From Campylorhamphus procurvoides (taxonomy: Eukaryota > Chordata > Aves > Passeriformes > Dendrocolaptidae): 64,000 bases of DNA. Shown here piece by piece: positions 49,466 to 61,900 of this stretch. Under the pieces are notes generated by a model that was not told where the DNA came from, made no database searches, and saw only the letters and a list, made by a program, of their open reading frames with translations. Positions within the stretch are counted from its first letter, which is position 1, and the number at the start of each line of letters is the position of its first letter. The stretch covers positions 198,789 to 262,788 of the forward strand of contig WBMV01001019.1 of assembly GCA_013396655.1 (NCBI GenBank), given 5' to 3'. A program made the translations under genes and the position numbers.

Positions 49466-52370
49466 TGGACTCGTTTACTCTGCAAACTATAACTATCTTG
49501 AATCAGCAGCCAAACTCGTGCAATATATCTTATAGGGAAGTTAATTACCTGCATGAAGATACAGAAATCCTTGTGCAGCATCATTCCTACTGCCACTATA
49601 CACCGAACAAAAAAAGGTGCAATGTATGATGTTGTGTTGCTCTGTAAGATTTAAATGACATGAGTTTGGGCTGAATGCACCACTCACCAAACATGAAGCT
49701 ATGAAGGTGTTAAGCAGATCATGTCATGACTTAGGAAGGACAAACTTTCCTATTTGCTTTTCTTTATAAATAAAGAAAAAGCAACATTTCATGCATCTTT
49801 AACTCATATGCAGTAAAAACATTATTCCAGTAAAACCAAGGCATTTCTATGTAAAATATGTCTTTACATTTAAAGTAGGAATATTTTTAATTAAACATTT
49901 GCCATTTTTGCAAGACGCTTATTATAAGTTATTCATGCCCACTCTAACAGATTTTCAGATCTATTCATTTTATTACCATCTTCTACTCATTCACTTGGAC
50001 CCCCCTTGTAAGATTAATGTAACATGGAATTCAAGCAAGAAATCTCAGTTATCTTAAAAATTTATATTATTCTTATAAAATGTGTCCTATTTTTATTTTT
50101 AAAATTAATTATTCTTATAAAAGTGTTTCATATAAAGCTGTATTTGTTTAAAGCTGGATTCATTTAAATCTGAAGTCCTAGACTTATCTAATTATGATAG
50201 CTTTTCCTTGGAAGTTGTGTGATGAAGACTGACAAAGATGGTGAAAGATGGCTTCATCTTCCAATAGGCATTAGCAGTGCCACAAGCTGTGCAGAGTCAG
50301 AGTGAAATGGAATTTTCAAAGCTCTACTTGATGCAGAGAAGCAGGAGGATATTGTTCTTCTAGTGGCTGTGAAAAAAAATATAGTTGCTATGTTCAGGGA
50401 ACATACTTTTTCTGTTAGCACTTTCCTGTATAGGCACGCAGAGAAGCCTTTCCAGGGTCACTTTTGTTGCTTAGGTAATTTGCTCATTCTTTCCATCTTC
50501 TCTAGCTCCTCCTCCAGCTAAAAATATAGTTGTCATTAATGGAAAAAGTATTTGTCAACAGAACTAGGTAGCTTCTCCAGTATAAGAACCATTTTCTACA
50601 GTTGTTACTCCAATGATGATTTGGACTAAGAGGGTACACTATAGGGTGTTGTTTATAATAAAAGCATCGAACCTTCATGATATTTGAAGGTAATTAATCA
50701 GGAAAATTATCTATTTACATGAATCCTTGTGCCCTGTCTTGATTTATTCCAGATGAGTAATAGGACTTATTTTTCCTCAAAAATCTTTCTATGAAGTATA
50801 TTAACCAAAAAAAAATTTGAACACCAACTGTTGGTAAATGTTGTCTTTAGACACAGGTCCCAGACAACACTCGTCACTCAGCCTTTCTTGAGTTATCCTC
50901 CAGTTTTCAGTAATTTCAATAATCCACTCACAATGTCCACTTTCTAACTTGTGCTTCTGTTTGTGGACAGTCAGCTTCATCTTGTTTTCATGTCCCGGTT
51001 CTTCACAGACATCTATTTTTCTCTAGCTTCTGTTTTAATGCTGGAAACTCGTTTCCTATTGCTTGCCTACTTGTCCAAGTCACTCTTTTTGTTGTTAAGG
51101 CCACTCACAGCACTGTATTCTCCAAATTTAAATTTTGACCACAAAGTCACAAGGCCATACCTTTGTGTCAGTCCTTAGTTCTTCCTTTTTTTTTTTTTTT
51201 AAATTTAGTAAAGCTGTTGCATAATTTTGGAGTCATGCTGACTTATAGTGAGGGTAGAAAAGGAAAAATACTTGTTCAGACACACCCCTCCCTGTTGTAA
51301 AGCAGCAAAGGACCACAAGCAGGCCATGTGCCTTCACATTGGTTTTGTAGCAGAACAATTCTGGTCAAATAGGTTATCACTTGCCAACAAAAAGCCCCAG
51401 AACCCACTCCATCGTCACTTAAGTGCCCAAATCACTTAGTGCAGTGATACACTTCTTTCAGCTGTTCGAGGATGAAGAAGTCTACCTCTGTTGATACACA
51501 CAGAGATTTCTTACTTGGGTACAAGAGCAATCTTGCAGTTGTGACCTGGAGACTGGATGTCTCCCCACCTCTGCTTACTCCTCTTTCATCAACCCATAAA
51601 ATTGCAGGTGGAAGCTGCTTTTTTCTTGACAGGAGGGGTTTGTTTCTGAGTTAGCACTCTCAAGAGCTGATCTGTAAGGAAGAATTCTAGTAGCCAAGAA
51701 GAGCTGGCAGACACAGCAAAGAATGGAAAACAGAGCTGACTTCTAGGCTGGTGCCAAACACACCTCGTCTCCTTTCCATTCCATTCCCAGGTTTTGCCTT
51801 TGCTGATAGACTATGCAAATGTTTCACAAAATTGCTTCTCGAGCTGTTACAGGTACAAACTGTCTAGATATGTAGATACTACAGTATCTAATAGTATGCT
51901 ATCAATCTTTTATAGTGAGGGAATACATAAATTATAAACAAATATGTCCTTTGGTCTAGTGGAACAGCATAATGATCAAAGATACACAATAGAAATGTAT
52001 TTGCTTCTACAGTAAGCTTTATTCCCTCAGTGCTCAGTCTGTAGTGATGGACAGGCAGTGAGCTGTCAGTTTTTGTTCTGTCTGTCACACTACACTTACC
52101 TCCTGTTGTTTTAAGTAATCAATACGGGGGCTGAAATCACCTACCACTACCTCTGCTACCTACTATTTTGTCCACTCATAAATTATGAATCCCTGCACAA
52201 CATCAAGTCTACAATTTCGATTGCATTTGCTAATCATTGATCAATAATTCAAGAACCTCTTCTTCTTCAAGGGTCCCTAGTTTCCTGGAACATATGGCAT
52301 AAGGCTGACAGTATTCACAAAATTATTTCCTTATCACAAAAAGTAACCAGGGAAAACAAGTTGTTGGAAG
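49466..52370. other. AT-rich non-coding stretch without recognised genes
   Basis: No gene or transposon recognised. A T run lies near 51,187-51,201. Confidence 0.55.
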
Positions 52371-52469
52371 TTTTTCTTTTCTTTCTTTCCTTCCTTCCTT
52401 CTTTCTTTCTTTCTTTCTTTCTCTTTCTTTCTTTCTTTCGCTTTCTTTCTTTCTTTCTTTCTTTCTTTT

Positions 52470-52541
<72 letters not shown>

Positions 52542-53413
52542 TCCTTCTTTCCTTCTTTCTTTCCTTCTTTCTTTCTCATTCTTTCTTTCCTTTTCTTTCC
52601 TTCTTTCTTTCCTTTTTTCTTTCCTTCTTCCTTTCCTTCTTTCTTTCCTTCTTTCTTTCTCATTCTTTCTTTCCTTTTCTTTCCTTCTTTCTTTCCTTTT
52701 TTCTTTCCTTCTTCCTTTCCTTCTTTCTTTCCTTCTTTCTTTCTCATTCTTTCTTTCCTTTTCTTTCCTTCTTTCTTTCCTTTTTTCTTTCCTTCTTCCT
52801 TTCCTTCTTTCTTTCCTTCTTTCTTTCTCATTCTTTCTTTCCTTTTCTTTCCTTCTTTCTTTCCTTTTTTCTTTCCTTCTTCCTTTCCTTCTTTCTTTCC
52901 TTCTTTCTTTCTCATTCTTTCTTTCCTTTTCTTTCCTTCTTTCTTTCCTTTTTTCTTTCCTTCTTCCTTTCCTTCTTTCTTTCCTTCTTTCTTTCTCATT
53001 CTTTCTTTCCTTTTCTTTCCTTCTTTCTTTCCTTTTTTCTTTCCTTCTTCCTTTCCTTCTTTCTTTCCTTCTTTCTTTCTCATTCTTTCTTTCCTTTTCT
53101 TTCCTTCTTTCTTTCCTTTTTTCTTTCCTTCTTCCTTTCCTTCTTTCTTTCCTTCTTTCTTTCTCATTCTTTCTTTCCTTTTCTTTCCTTCTTTCTTTCC
53201 TTTTTTCTTTCCTTCTTCCTTTCCTTCTTTCTTTCCTTCTTTCTTTCTCATTCTTTCTTTCCTTTTCTTTCCTTCTTTCTTTCCTTTTTTCTTTCCTTCT
53301 TCCTTTCCTTCTTTCTTTCCTTCTTCCTTTCTTTCTCTTCCTTTCTTTCTCTCTCTCTCTCTTCCTTTCTCTTTCTCCTCCTTTCTTTCTTTTCTTTCCT
53401 CCCTTCCCTTCCC
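52371..53413 (+). repeat. 1,043-bp homopyrimidine tract, (CTTT)n-based
   Basis: The plus strand contains only C and T except for one G at 52,440 and nine A residues, each at a fixed place of the 84-bp unit. The left part (about 52,400-52,545) is a nearly pure CTTT tetramer repeat. The centre is an 84-bp higher-order array, and the right part degenerates into CT and CCTT runs. Long reading frames of 363-385 codons on both strands (Lys/Glu/Arg-rich on the minus strand, Phe/Leu/Ser-rich on the plus strand) come only from the lack of stop codons in such sequence and are not genes. Confidence 0.97.
52577..53330 (+). repeat. 84-bp higher-order tandem array, nine units
   Basis: The landmark CATTC recurs at 52,577, 52,661, 52,745, 52,829, 52,913, 52,997, 53,081, 53,165 and 53,249, exactly 84 bases apart. 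The first eight units look identical base for base; the ninth diverges near its end. Each unit is built from CTTT, CCTT and CCTTTT blocks. As 84 is a multiple of three and of four, both the codon frame and the tetramer register are kept from unit to unit. Identity of this level points to recent expansion or to sequence homogenisation. Confidence 0.97.
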
Positions 53414-53440
53414 AAACCTTCCCAAACCTTCCCAAATCTT
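53411..53440 (+). repeat. Three copies of a 10-bp tandem repeat
   Basis: CCCAAACCTT, CCCAAACCTT and CCCAAATCTT follow each other at the right edge of the homopyrimidine tract. Confidence 0.9.
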
Positions 53441-56167
53441 CCCTTCGCTTTCTTGTCCCCAAGGGCCTGACTTTGTACATTTTTTGTTGTTATTTCCTCA
53501 TGTTGCTGCAGTTAATGATTGCACAAGAACTTGAATGCAGTAGCTTCCAGGATTATTTTCAGCTTCATACCTTGGGAAGACATACCACTCATCATCCAGT
53601 CTGGCTATTTCAGTTTTACAATTATAATGATAGCTCTGCTTACTTTTACTGGAACTGGATTATATTTCTCTTTTCCAGAAGGCAAATATTTCATATTTAT
53701 GCTGTGGTGCTTATTTGCTATAAAAGATCATGAAAATGAGATAAAAAAGAATCTTTACTGGGTGTTCCTGTAAATACATAATGAACAGTGAGCAATAGAG
53801 TCTTTCACAAGTGAATCTGAAGTCCTTAACCATTACAAGATAGTCACAGAACGCCTGCTGCAGTGTTTCTTTCTCCAAGATTGTTTTATTAGCTATTTTG
53901 CTGCTAGAGCAGGACCATGAATAATAAATATTGTCACATAGAACAGTTCTGATTACTACTCCATGGAAACGTTTTCAATGGCCACATCATGAAAATATCT
54001 ACAAAAGATTACTTGAATTGACATGAATTATCTCTGTGGCTTAAAGAAGTGAGAAGTTCAGGCATGTTAGTGTATTTGACTACTTTCATGACTATCCTAA
54101 AAAAGCTCTTACGTTTCTCAAACTTTTTCAGTCCATTTTCCTTTTCATTTTAAAAGAGACATAAAAAAGATTATTTTCCTTGTGTTATATAATAGCCTCA
54201 TTTCATAAAATAAACTTCTTTATTTTATTATATTTAATTGGTTAAGAATTTAAAATAAGTAAATGTAACAACTATGACAATGTCATCTGTTTTTTAGAGA
54301 AGATTTAATACATTATCTATAATTATATATTTATCTATACCTCTATTTCCTGTAGCTACATGTAACAAGTAAGTAAAAAAAGAAAAGCAACCCAGCACTG
54401 GGGATTTAAATACTTGCTTTGAAACTCATAATAAATTCATTAACATGATCACTATGTTTTTCCAGGAAACAAGACACTGGATGCTTATCTTGAGATTTAG
54501 CAGACACAGACATAGTTAATATCAGACTGACCACCAGTTTTATTCTTGTGTCAGATGCTTACTGGACATTTGAAGGTGTTACCTTGCAAGGTGTTTTACA
54601 AGAAACATCAATCATCAAAAAGTTATGCCTTTGCTGCCTAGTAAAGCTTGTATTAAAACAGTATTAAGAGTAATCTTTCATGTTAAAAGAAAATAAAAAC
54701 TCTACTTTCTTCAAAGTTTAATTTTAATTTCAAATATTATAACCAGCTTTTGAAACTAGTATTCCTGATACCTTGGGGTCTGATTTTTTTTTCCTTTTCA
54801 AATTTAATTTAAATGTCCAAATTATAATTCTTCACAGAATCAGTTTTATCAATAATTATATGGGTTATATATAATATATTATATATCAGTTTTATCTATA
54901 ATTATATATCATACTCAGGATGGCCAGAATTTGTGTTACATTGTCCTCCTTGATGCCTACCACTAAGAAGTTAAAATCAAAGGGGCTTCTAGATGGCAAG
55001 GTGCTTTTATTTCTGGGTTTGGCATCTTTGGGGCTGTCTGAGTAACAGCAAGAAGGAATTTCTACCCTACATTATATTCATGTGCAGTTTTATCATGCAT
55101 GGACACATGAACTTAGCAGTCAGAAGAACAGAGGGGAAGAGATCAGGAAGAATGACAATAAGGTGATGCAAGTGCATAGGGTAAGAACTTTCCTACACAA
55201 ATAACTTTGAAAATGTCTTGACTAGACCAAATTATTGGATTGGAAAAGAAGGTTTACCAGACATCTTGTTACAATCACTCCAGATTTTTCACTATTTTTC
55301 CTTTTCTACATGAGAAATTACTTTTTCCTAATTGCAGTTCATTTATTTGCATGGCTTTCTTATTAGAACTTTGGCCAAAAAAACCCATTCAAGGACAGAG
55401 TACATGATGATATTCCTTGTGTAGAGACTATGGATGGAAACTACCATTCTATATTTTTCAAGATTCTATGCCATCTCTTTTCCAAGCAACATTAAGACTT
55501 CCTGAAGTTCATATAATTACTTTAGATAATGGAGATTTTGAAATAATTATGGTTTTGAGAATAATTCTTAAAATCACCAGAGATCTAGTAACATAGGAAG
55601 ACTTCTTTTTACCTTTTTTAATTATGATTTGGATATTTTAGAAGAAATAAAACACTGAGGTTTGTTTTAACAGTGAAACTAAATTATGTTGAAATCAAAA
55701 TATTCAATAAAAACCTAAATCAAAAGATGTCAACAATATTTTGGGGAAGATGTTCCAAACAGACTAGAATTATTTTCTGAAAACTGATAATTAAGACATT
55801 CAAGTTATAAATCAAACTCCATACATAAAAAAATTGAAATCTCTTAAAGTTCTACTTTCAAGTGCAAACTTTAATCTTTGCCATATTACATCTCCTACAG
55901 GCCCTCTTTTCTCTGTCGTTCCTCTGTCAATTTGGATCAGTCATGCCCAAATAATTTTTGTGCAATAGACATTTTGTATTTCTGGTAGTAAACTCCACCC
56001 TTTTCTAACATATTTCAGAGTTTGTGGTATTAGTGGTGGAATACGTCTGCCACAGAGCACAGCTGGAAGGTTGGCCAGCTTGTAGCAAAGACAAAAATAC
56101 TTGACAAAAATAAGTATAAAAACCTGTTCTTGGTTTGTCTTGCTTGTTCCTTAACAAGAGGGAAAGG
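53441..56167. other. AT-rich non-coding stretch without recognised genes
   Basis: Two overlapping 84-86-codon frames near 53,473-53,773 have no recognised motif. A short local AT-rich duplication lies at 54,841-54,910. Confidence 0.5.
54841..54910. repeat. Local 46-bp duplication in AT-rich sequence
   Basis: CAGTTTTATC followed by an ATAATTATAT stretch occurs at 54,841 and again at 54,887. Between them lies a TATATAATATATTATATA palindrome-like run. Confidence 0.7.
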
Positions 56168-56345
56168 TTTTTACAGTGAGGGTGGCTGACCAAGGAGGTT
56201 GTGGAGTCACCATCCTTAGAGATATTCGAATTCTTCCTTTAGCTGAACCTGGGCAATTGGTTGTAGGTGGCTTTGCTAGAGCAAAGAAGTTGGATCAGAT
56301 GACTTCCAGTAGTTCCTTCCCTTCCCAGCCGTTCCATGATTCCAA
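56168..56345 (+). mobile_element. CR1 LINE 3' fragment (4), with internal deletions
   Basis: Readable CR1 blocks are TTTTTACAGTGAGGGTGG, AAGGAGGTTGTGGAGTCACC, ATCCTTAGAGATATTCGAA, GTAGGTGGCTTTGCTAGAGC, GTTGGATCAGATGACTTCC and TTCCTTCCCTTCCCAGCCGT, ending in CCATGATTCC. Compared with the usual order, the stretch around the AACAGG-TTGCCC motif and part of the CCTGGACR region are missing. It is more decayed than the copies at 29.7 and 36.7 kb and so probably older. Confidence 0.9.
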
Positions 56346-58599
56346 ATCTGTGCTCCTCTCTCCTCAAAGATAATAAAATGGTATTAGCACTATCTAATAA
56401 AGCTATGTCACAATCAAATTTCTGACACATTTTTGATAACAGCAAACAATTTTTATGAAATCCAAATTTGTTCAGATCTGAGATTATAAATTCCAAAAGC
56501 TGCAACTGATTTTGTGAATGTAAGAACATCATTTAGTAAAGCAATGATTTTTTTAAGTTATAAGATGTCATTACTGTACATGATTACAAGATGTGTACAG
56601 TTGAATAACAATTCTGATATAACTGGTGTCAGAGGCCATACTGATCATAGCAAGTTGAATAACTTCCGTAACTGAAAAGAGCAGGAATTCACTTAACAAC
56701 CATTCTGATTTTTTTCAGTCTCTTCCTTTTCTCTCATAGAGAAAAATGTTTTAATGGCTATCACGGGAAAGTACAGACAGGAAAGCTAAGTATGAAATGC
56801 AAGTTGAAATTACATTACAGAAAGGAAGAGCCTCATGTACTAATTTAAGCCAGTGTTCAATTGATGGGAGCTAATGAACTACAAAAGCTCTGACATCTTT
56901 TGCAGCACACAACTCAGTGTAAACTAATCAACATTAAGTCAATATAATCTAACCCTTCGTTGTTCATTGATTTTTTTTTTTGCAGGCTACACAGTGCCAG
57001 GCCATGTGAATGGTTCAGAAATATATGTCAGGAAGAGGACAAAGCTGTTACCACAAAGGAAGGCTAAATTAAAATTGGCCATCATGAAAGGAAAATGAAA
57101 ATTATCTCCTGAATCTCTTCATTCTGCCGTTATAAAATGCAAATATTTTTCATCAATGCCAGGTAAAAAGAGTCTGACTAGTTCATCCATGCCTATCTAA
57201 CTTTTGTGCATTCCATATGGAACTGTGTAAGCAAATCACTAAAAACTTGGTATGACCAAAGGCTGAGTTTCCTCGTGAAAGGAGATTCACACCAAGACTA
57301 CAAGCTCACTACTCTTCTCATTAAATTTCAAAGGGATTTATGAAGACTTGATTTTAAACTCTGAATCTCTCAGCTGTTTTGAAACAACATTGGAGAGATC
57401 CAGCCTTTCCCACAGAAGCATGGCTTTTTCTTATATCCGTGGATAGGCATGGAGGAATGTCACTAGACAAATAACGATGTTTCATTTCTTCTAAAACTGT
57501 TTAGGCCTTTTTAGAACAGTACAAACCCCATGTTTTCTCCAAAGTGTGTGGTACACAGAAAACTGTGGAGTTTTCATTGTGGACATGGGAACTACAAATA
57601 TGACCTAGCAGTATACCTTTATTTTACTAAGAGAGAAATTCCTTGAACAATTAAATGTTACCATGTTACCCAGTGCCTAGATTAAATGCCTGTCTATATT
57701 TGTAGAAATAAAAGTAAAATATTACTTTAAAATATAAAACAGCATATAGAACCATTAGTAAATATAATGTTTAGTAAAATTCATTATTGAAAAGTAATCA
57801 TTTACTTGCAAAGATTTTCTACAGTTTTCTGTACTACTACATCTTTTTTCTATCACATTTGCTCTTTCTGTTTGGAAATTTCAGAGGAATGTAAAAGTGC
57901 TAGAGACCTGATCTAAGTGGAATTTGGTGAAAATTATCCTTATGTCTAGTCCAGCACAGCAAGGAGATTCTTGAAACCAAAAGTCTTACCAAGATGGATT
58001 CAGGATCAAATCCCAGTTGCTTTGTTCACAGGTTGTCTCAATGTAGCTAATGGGACAGCTTGTAAGAATACACCAAGCAAGTCTTTGCCTACAGGGAAGA
58101 AATATTTCATATTTCTGTGCTAGGGGAAAAAAAAAAGTCTCTTTGAAGAAGTAGTTTATTAGTTCTCTTACATAAACAATAGATTTCTCTGTATTCCAGC
58201 TTTTGAGTGACTATTTTACTAGAGTATTCACAATACTTCTTGAAGTCCCTTCAGGATCAAATTATGGCAGAATTTATATTTAAAACTTAACTTTTATTGT
58301 AGAATTTGAAATAGTATCTCTGCTTGCTATGACAAAATTGGGAGGGGATAGCTGAGGAGAAGTGGAATCACATTATGGAAATCTCCCAAATGTCTACATA
58401 AGACAACGTTATTGAGTTATGAAACTACTAGAACACAAGGAGAAAAAAAATTATGTAACTTCAATCCTAGCTTTTTAGTTTATTGAAATGAAGGGCCCTC
58501 AAATGGTTTAGTTAGGAATTAAGTTAATTGGGTTTGTTGTAAGGTTGGTCTACTTCCTGCTGGAAAGTTTCCCATATTTCCTCAGTATAAGTAGCGGCT
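56346..58599. other. AT-rich non-coding stretch without recognised genes
   Basis: No gene or transposon recognised. Confidence 0.55.
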
Positions 58600-58990
58600 G
58601 GACTCCCATGTCACCCTGTTAGCCCAGACTTTAATTAGTTCTGGCATTCGCCTCATAATGATAAATGCTGAGATGATGAATGGAAATGCAAATGAGTGTG
58701 AAGTGGCTCAGCCATCAGTGCTGAATATCATTAATACCTTCCTACTGTTAAATCGATCAATGTCATCCCAGGATCCCTCTGTTCAGCGGGTGCAGATGGC
58801 TGCCCGCCAGAATGCCTTCCATTATATTGGCAGTGAAAACTTTGTGGGTTTTTCCTCCCCATATGCTTTTATTCATATTTTGCTGAATATTTGTTTGGCA
58901 ACTAGAACTCTAATATATTTCCAGCTGAGATGATAACTATTTAGGGTCAATAAGCGAGTAGCTAATTTAGAGCAAAATAAATATGAATAT
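58600..58990. promoter_or_regulatory. Candidate conserved non-coding block with an octamer motif
   Basis: This stretch is less AT-rich than its flanks and free of low-complexity sequence. It holds an exact POU octamer ATGCAAAT (58,686-58,693), a CAGATGG E-box-like site (58,793-58,799), ATCGAT at 58,752 and several ATTA/TAAT cores. A 91-codon frame at 58,658-58,933 has no recognised motif and ends inside AT-rich sequence. An exon cannot be ruled out from sequence alone, but the motif density suits a distal enhancer better. Confidence 0.3.
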
Positions 58991-61900
58991 GGATCTCTTC
59001 TCACATCAGGAGAGGAGTATCAAGTGCATATTCAATAAATTGGAGAGGAATAGTATTTTTCAGGGTATAAAATTTCGTGTGGTACCAAAAAAAGGTTAAA
59101 AAATAGGATGCAAAGATGTTTATTCATTTCTCAGGCATGTTGCATCTTCATATATTTCAAGTTTATGGGTTTGGCACCATGTCCATGGAACTAAGTTTGG
59201 TAAGAATCAAAGGGTTGGATAGTATTCAACATGGAGTTTTAATATCTAAAAAATTTCTTTTGTGAATATGAAGAATAAAACTTGAAAACATGGGTAATAA
59301 GTGTTTCATCTGTTAGATTGCTTTTTTGTGTAGTTGTTTGGGAGCTATTCACAAGGATGTGCATTAGCCTTGTGGGGTTTTTCTTCATAAGGAAGCTTTC
59401 CAATCTATGCAGATACAGGTGTTTTTTGAGGAAGTGTTCCTGCACATCTAAACTTCATACCTAACTGATGCTTCCTTTGGGGATGCGTCTTTGCTCAGCA
59501 CCGAGGAAGTATAGGGATTAGCCTTTGTGAATAACTGCTTCTCTGTATAATTCACAATTTTCTAAAAATCTCAGTAATGAGTCAAGGGTACTTTATTATG
59601 TTAAATCAAGAGGTAAACAGAGTGAAGAACCACCTTTTATCAAGGTGTCAAGAGGTTACTGAGAGTCTAAATTCACCACAGTGTATCAGCGTGGAGTCTG
59701 TTCTCTTATATCTCATGTTTAGCCTATGTGATAACAGCCAAAACATATCATTTTCACACTGTAATCTCTGTAATCAAATCGCCAATTGTCTATGAATCTG
59801 CTCATCTGTGGCTTTGGAAAGACTGAGGAAAAACACTGTGTGGTGTGTATGCCCTGCACACTATAATGCTTAGGTGAAATGTGTATTGGTCCTTCCATCC
59901 CCTCTTCTTCTCATAAATTACACAGTATAACTTTCATTTCCCTTCATAAATCCTCTCATTCCACCCTCTCAATAGATTGGACACTCTCCAGTTGTTTGAG
60001 AAGTTACTGAAACTGGTCCAAGCATAAACCACTCTCTTTTCTTTTTTAAATGTCTATATTCTAAAGAGTAATTTCTATAAATCACGTTTGCATTTGCCCG
60101 CTGAACTTGTTATGTAGTGGAATTATTCTCTGATCTTAGGTTAAATGTTTTCTTCTATTAGTCTAATGATTATTGAAAATAAAATCAAATGAAATATTTT
60201 GTTGCTTTGGAGTCTATTAGAGCTTTGGCATCTATACTAGAGTAGCCAATTTCAATAACATTGGGAACACAGGGAAATAAATTAGACATTTTAATTGTGA
60301 AATTATATCCCTTTGATAAAATGGCTAGGGAAAAGCCAAACCAAATTTTAATAGCAAAACAGTACTTTAAACATAATATATTACACTTACTTCTGTGTGA
60401 TTTTTGCTAGGTTTCAATGTTTAAAAAAATATCATGATATTTCATTCAAGGAAGCTGCTATACTGACCTATGAAATGAATGCGAATTTTAATGATGTTTT
60501 GCTTATAGTCAACATTTTAACAAAATCTGAGATAAAAAATTTAAAACCACTGCTCACTTTGATTTGAGAAAGGATGAAAAACTATCCCATGGAAAAAAAA
60601 TGTGTGCTAATGTTTCATATTCATACAATATACAACCACAAGCAGATACCAGAAATTATGTCAATGAAAAACTAGAGCTAGCTATGCTTCTTTTAGTACC
60701 GCAGACATACATTTTTATGTCAGTCAGTTCTTGCTTACACTGTTAACAAAATAATTTTTTAATAATGATTAACTTCTCTTTTTTAAATTAGTTTGATTCT
60801 TGTTATTCACTAACTTGAATACTAGATGTTTACTTAGCACTTTAAAGAACAGTGGGGGAAAAAAGAGACAGGGGAAGATTGTGCCCAAAGCAGACTCTAT
60901 TTGAAATGAAATTAAGTGAGGTCTGAAGTACAGAGATTACTGTGGGAAGTCTATGACAGAGGCTTCATCAGAAGGCTGTCAGCAAAGTCTGTGTCAGTAA
61001 TATGACTTCATAAGGGTTTTAGATTCCAAGGCACCCTTGAAGTTCTCCAGACTTCTGGTTTTAGCCATCCAAAAACACTTACCAAACTTTCATTAAAGTA
61101 CCTATGATATAGTTTGAGCTGAAGGTGGTCCACACACAGCACAACTGTGCTGGCTTTGTGTACTTTATCCCTTTTATCCCACCGATCTCCTCATTAGCTC
61201 TGATGGCCAAGTCACATTTAATGCTATGAGAATTTACAAATATTAAGAGCTTAAAAAGTTGGAGACAGAAGACCTCTAGCTGGCTGGATCAGGGAAGTAG
61301 GAAGATTCCCATCAAATGCTGGGAATGAATGAGGGATCCCACTGCCTCAGGTACATCTTAAAGGTCAAAAACAGTTCTGTGAAAGCCCTTGGCAAACTGC
61401 AGGCCTCATTTACCTCTCAGAACATCTCTATGCAAAGGACAAAACCTTGCAACTGCTGTCCCAGTTCATAGTCATATAAGACATGATAGAGGTTTGTGCA
61501 GTAGTCTAAAAGGTTTTAGTTCAGCTAATGACAGACATAAGATCTAAGTCTTAATTCATTACAAATATCTAAAAATGGTCACTGAAATACATGAACGTAG
61601 AAAAGCCAGGCAAAAGCATAACCTATGCAAACTCAAGATTTACGTGCACAAGCAACCTTACCTAACCCCCATTTAGTATGAGAGCAATTGCTGGATCAGA
61701 GAAGATTACAGGAAGTTTTGTGGTTAAAGCAGTCTTAGAGGACTGGATTAAACCTTGCCACTTGCCATACTGGTCGTTAATGAGCCTGGTCTAGTAATTT
61801 CAACCAAACTTTTTGCAGGTGGTTTCTAATTATATTCTGATCATTTTATGGGTCTCTGATTTGCAAATCTGTTGGGAACTTGCATTCATGCTGGTAAAAG

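Noticed and set aside
52323..53480. 385-codon minus-strand and 369-codon plus-strand reading frames
   Set aside because: They lie in the homopyrimidine repeat, where stop codons cannot occur on either strand; the residue pattern just mirrors the 84-bp unit.
54830..54845. Antisense CR1 tail (TCACAGAATCA)
   Set aside because: Only eleven bases fit; the expected adjacent CR1 sequence is absent.
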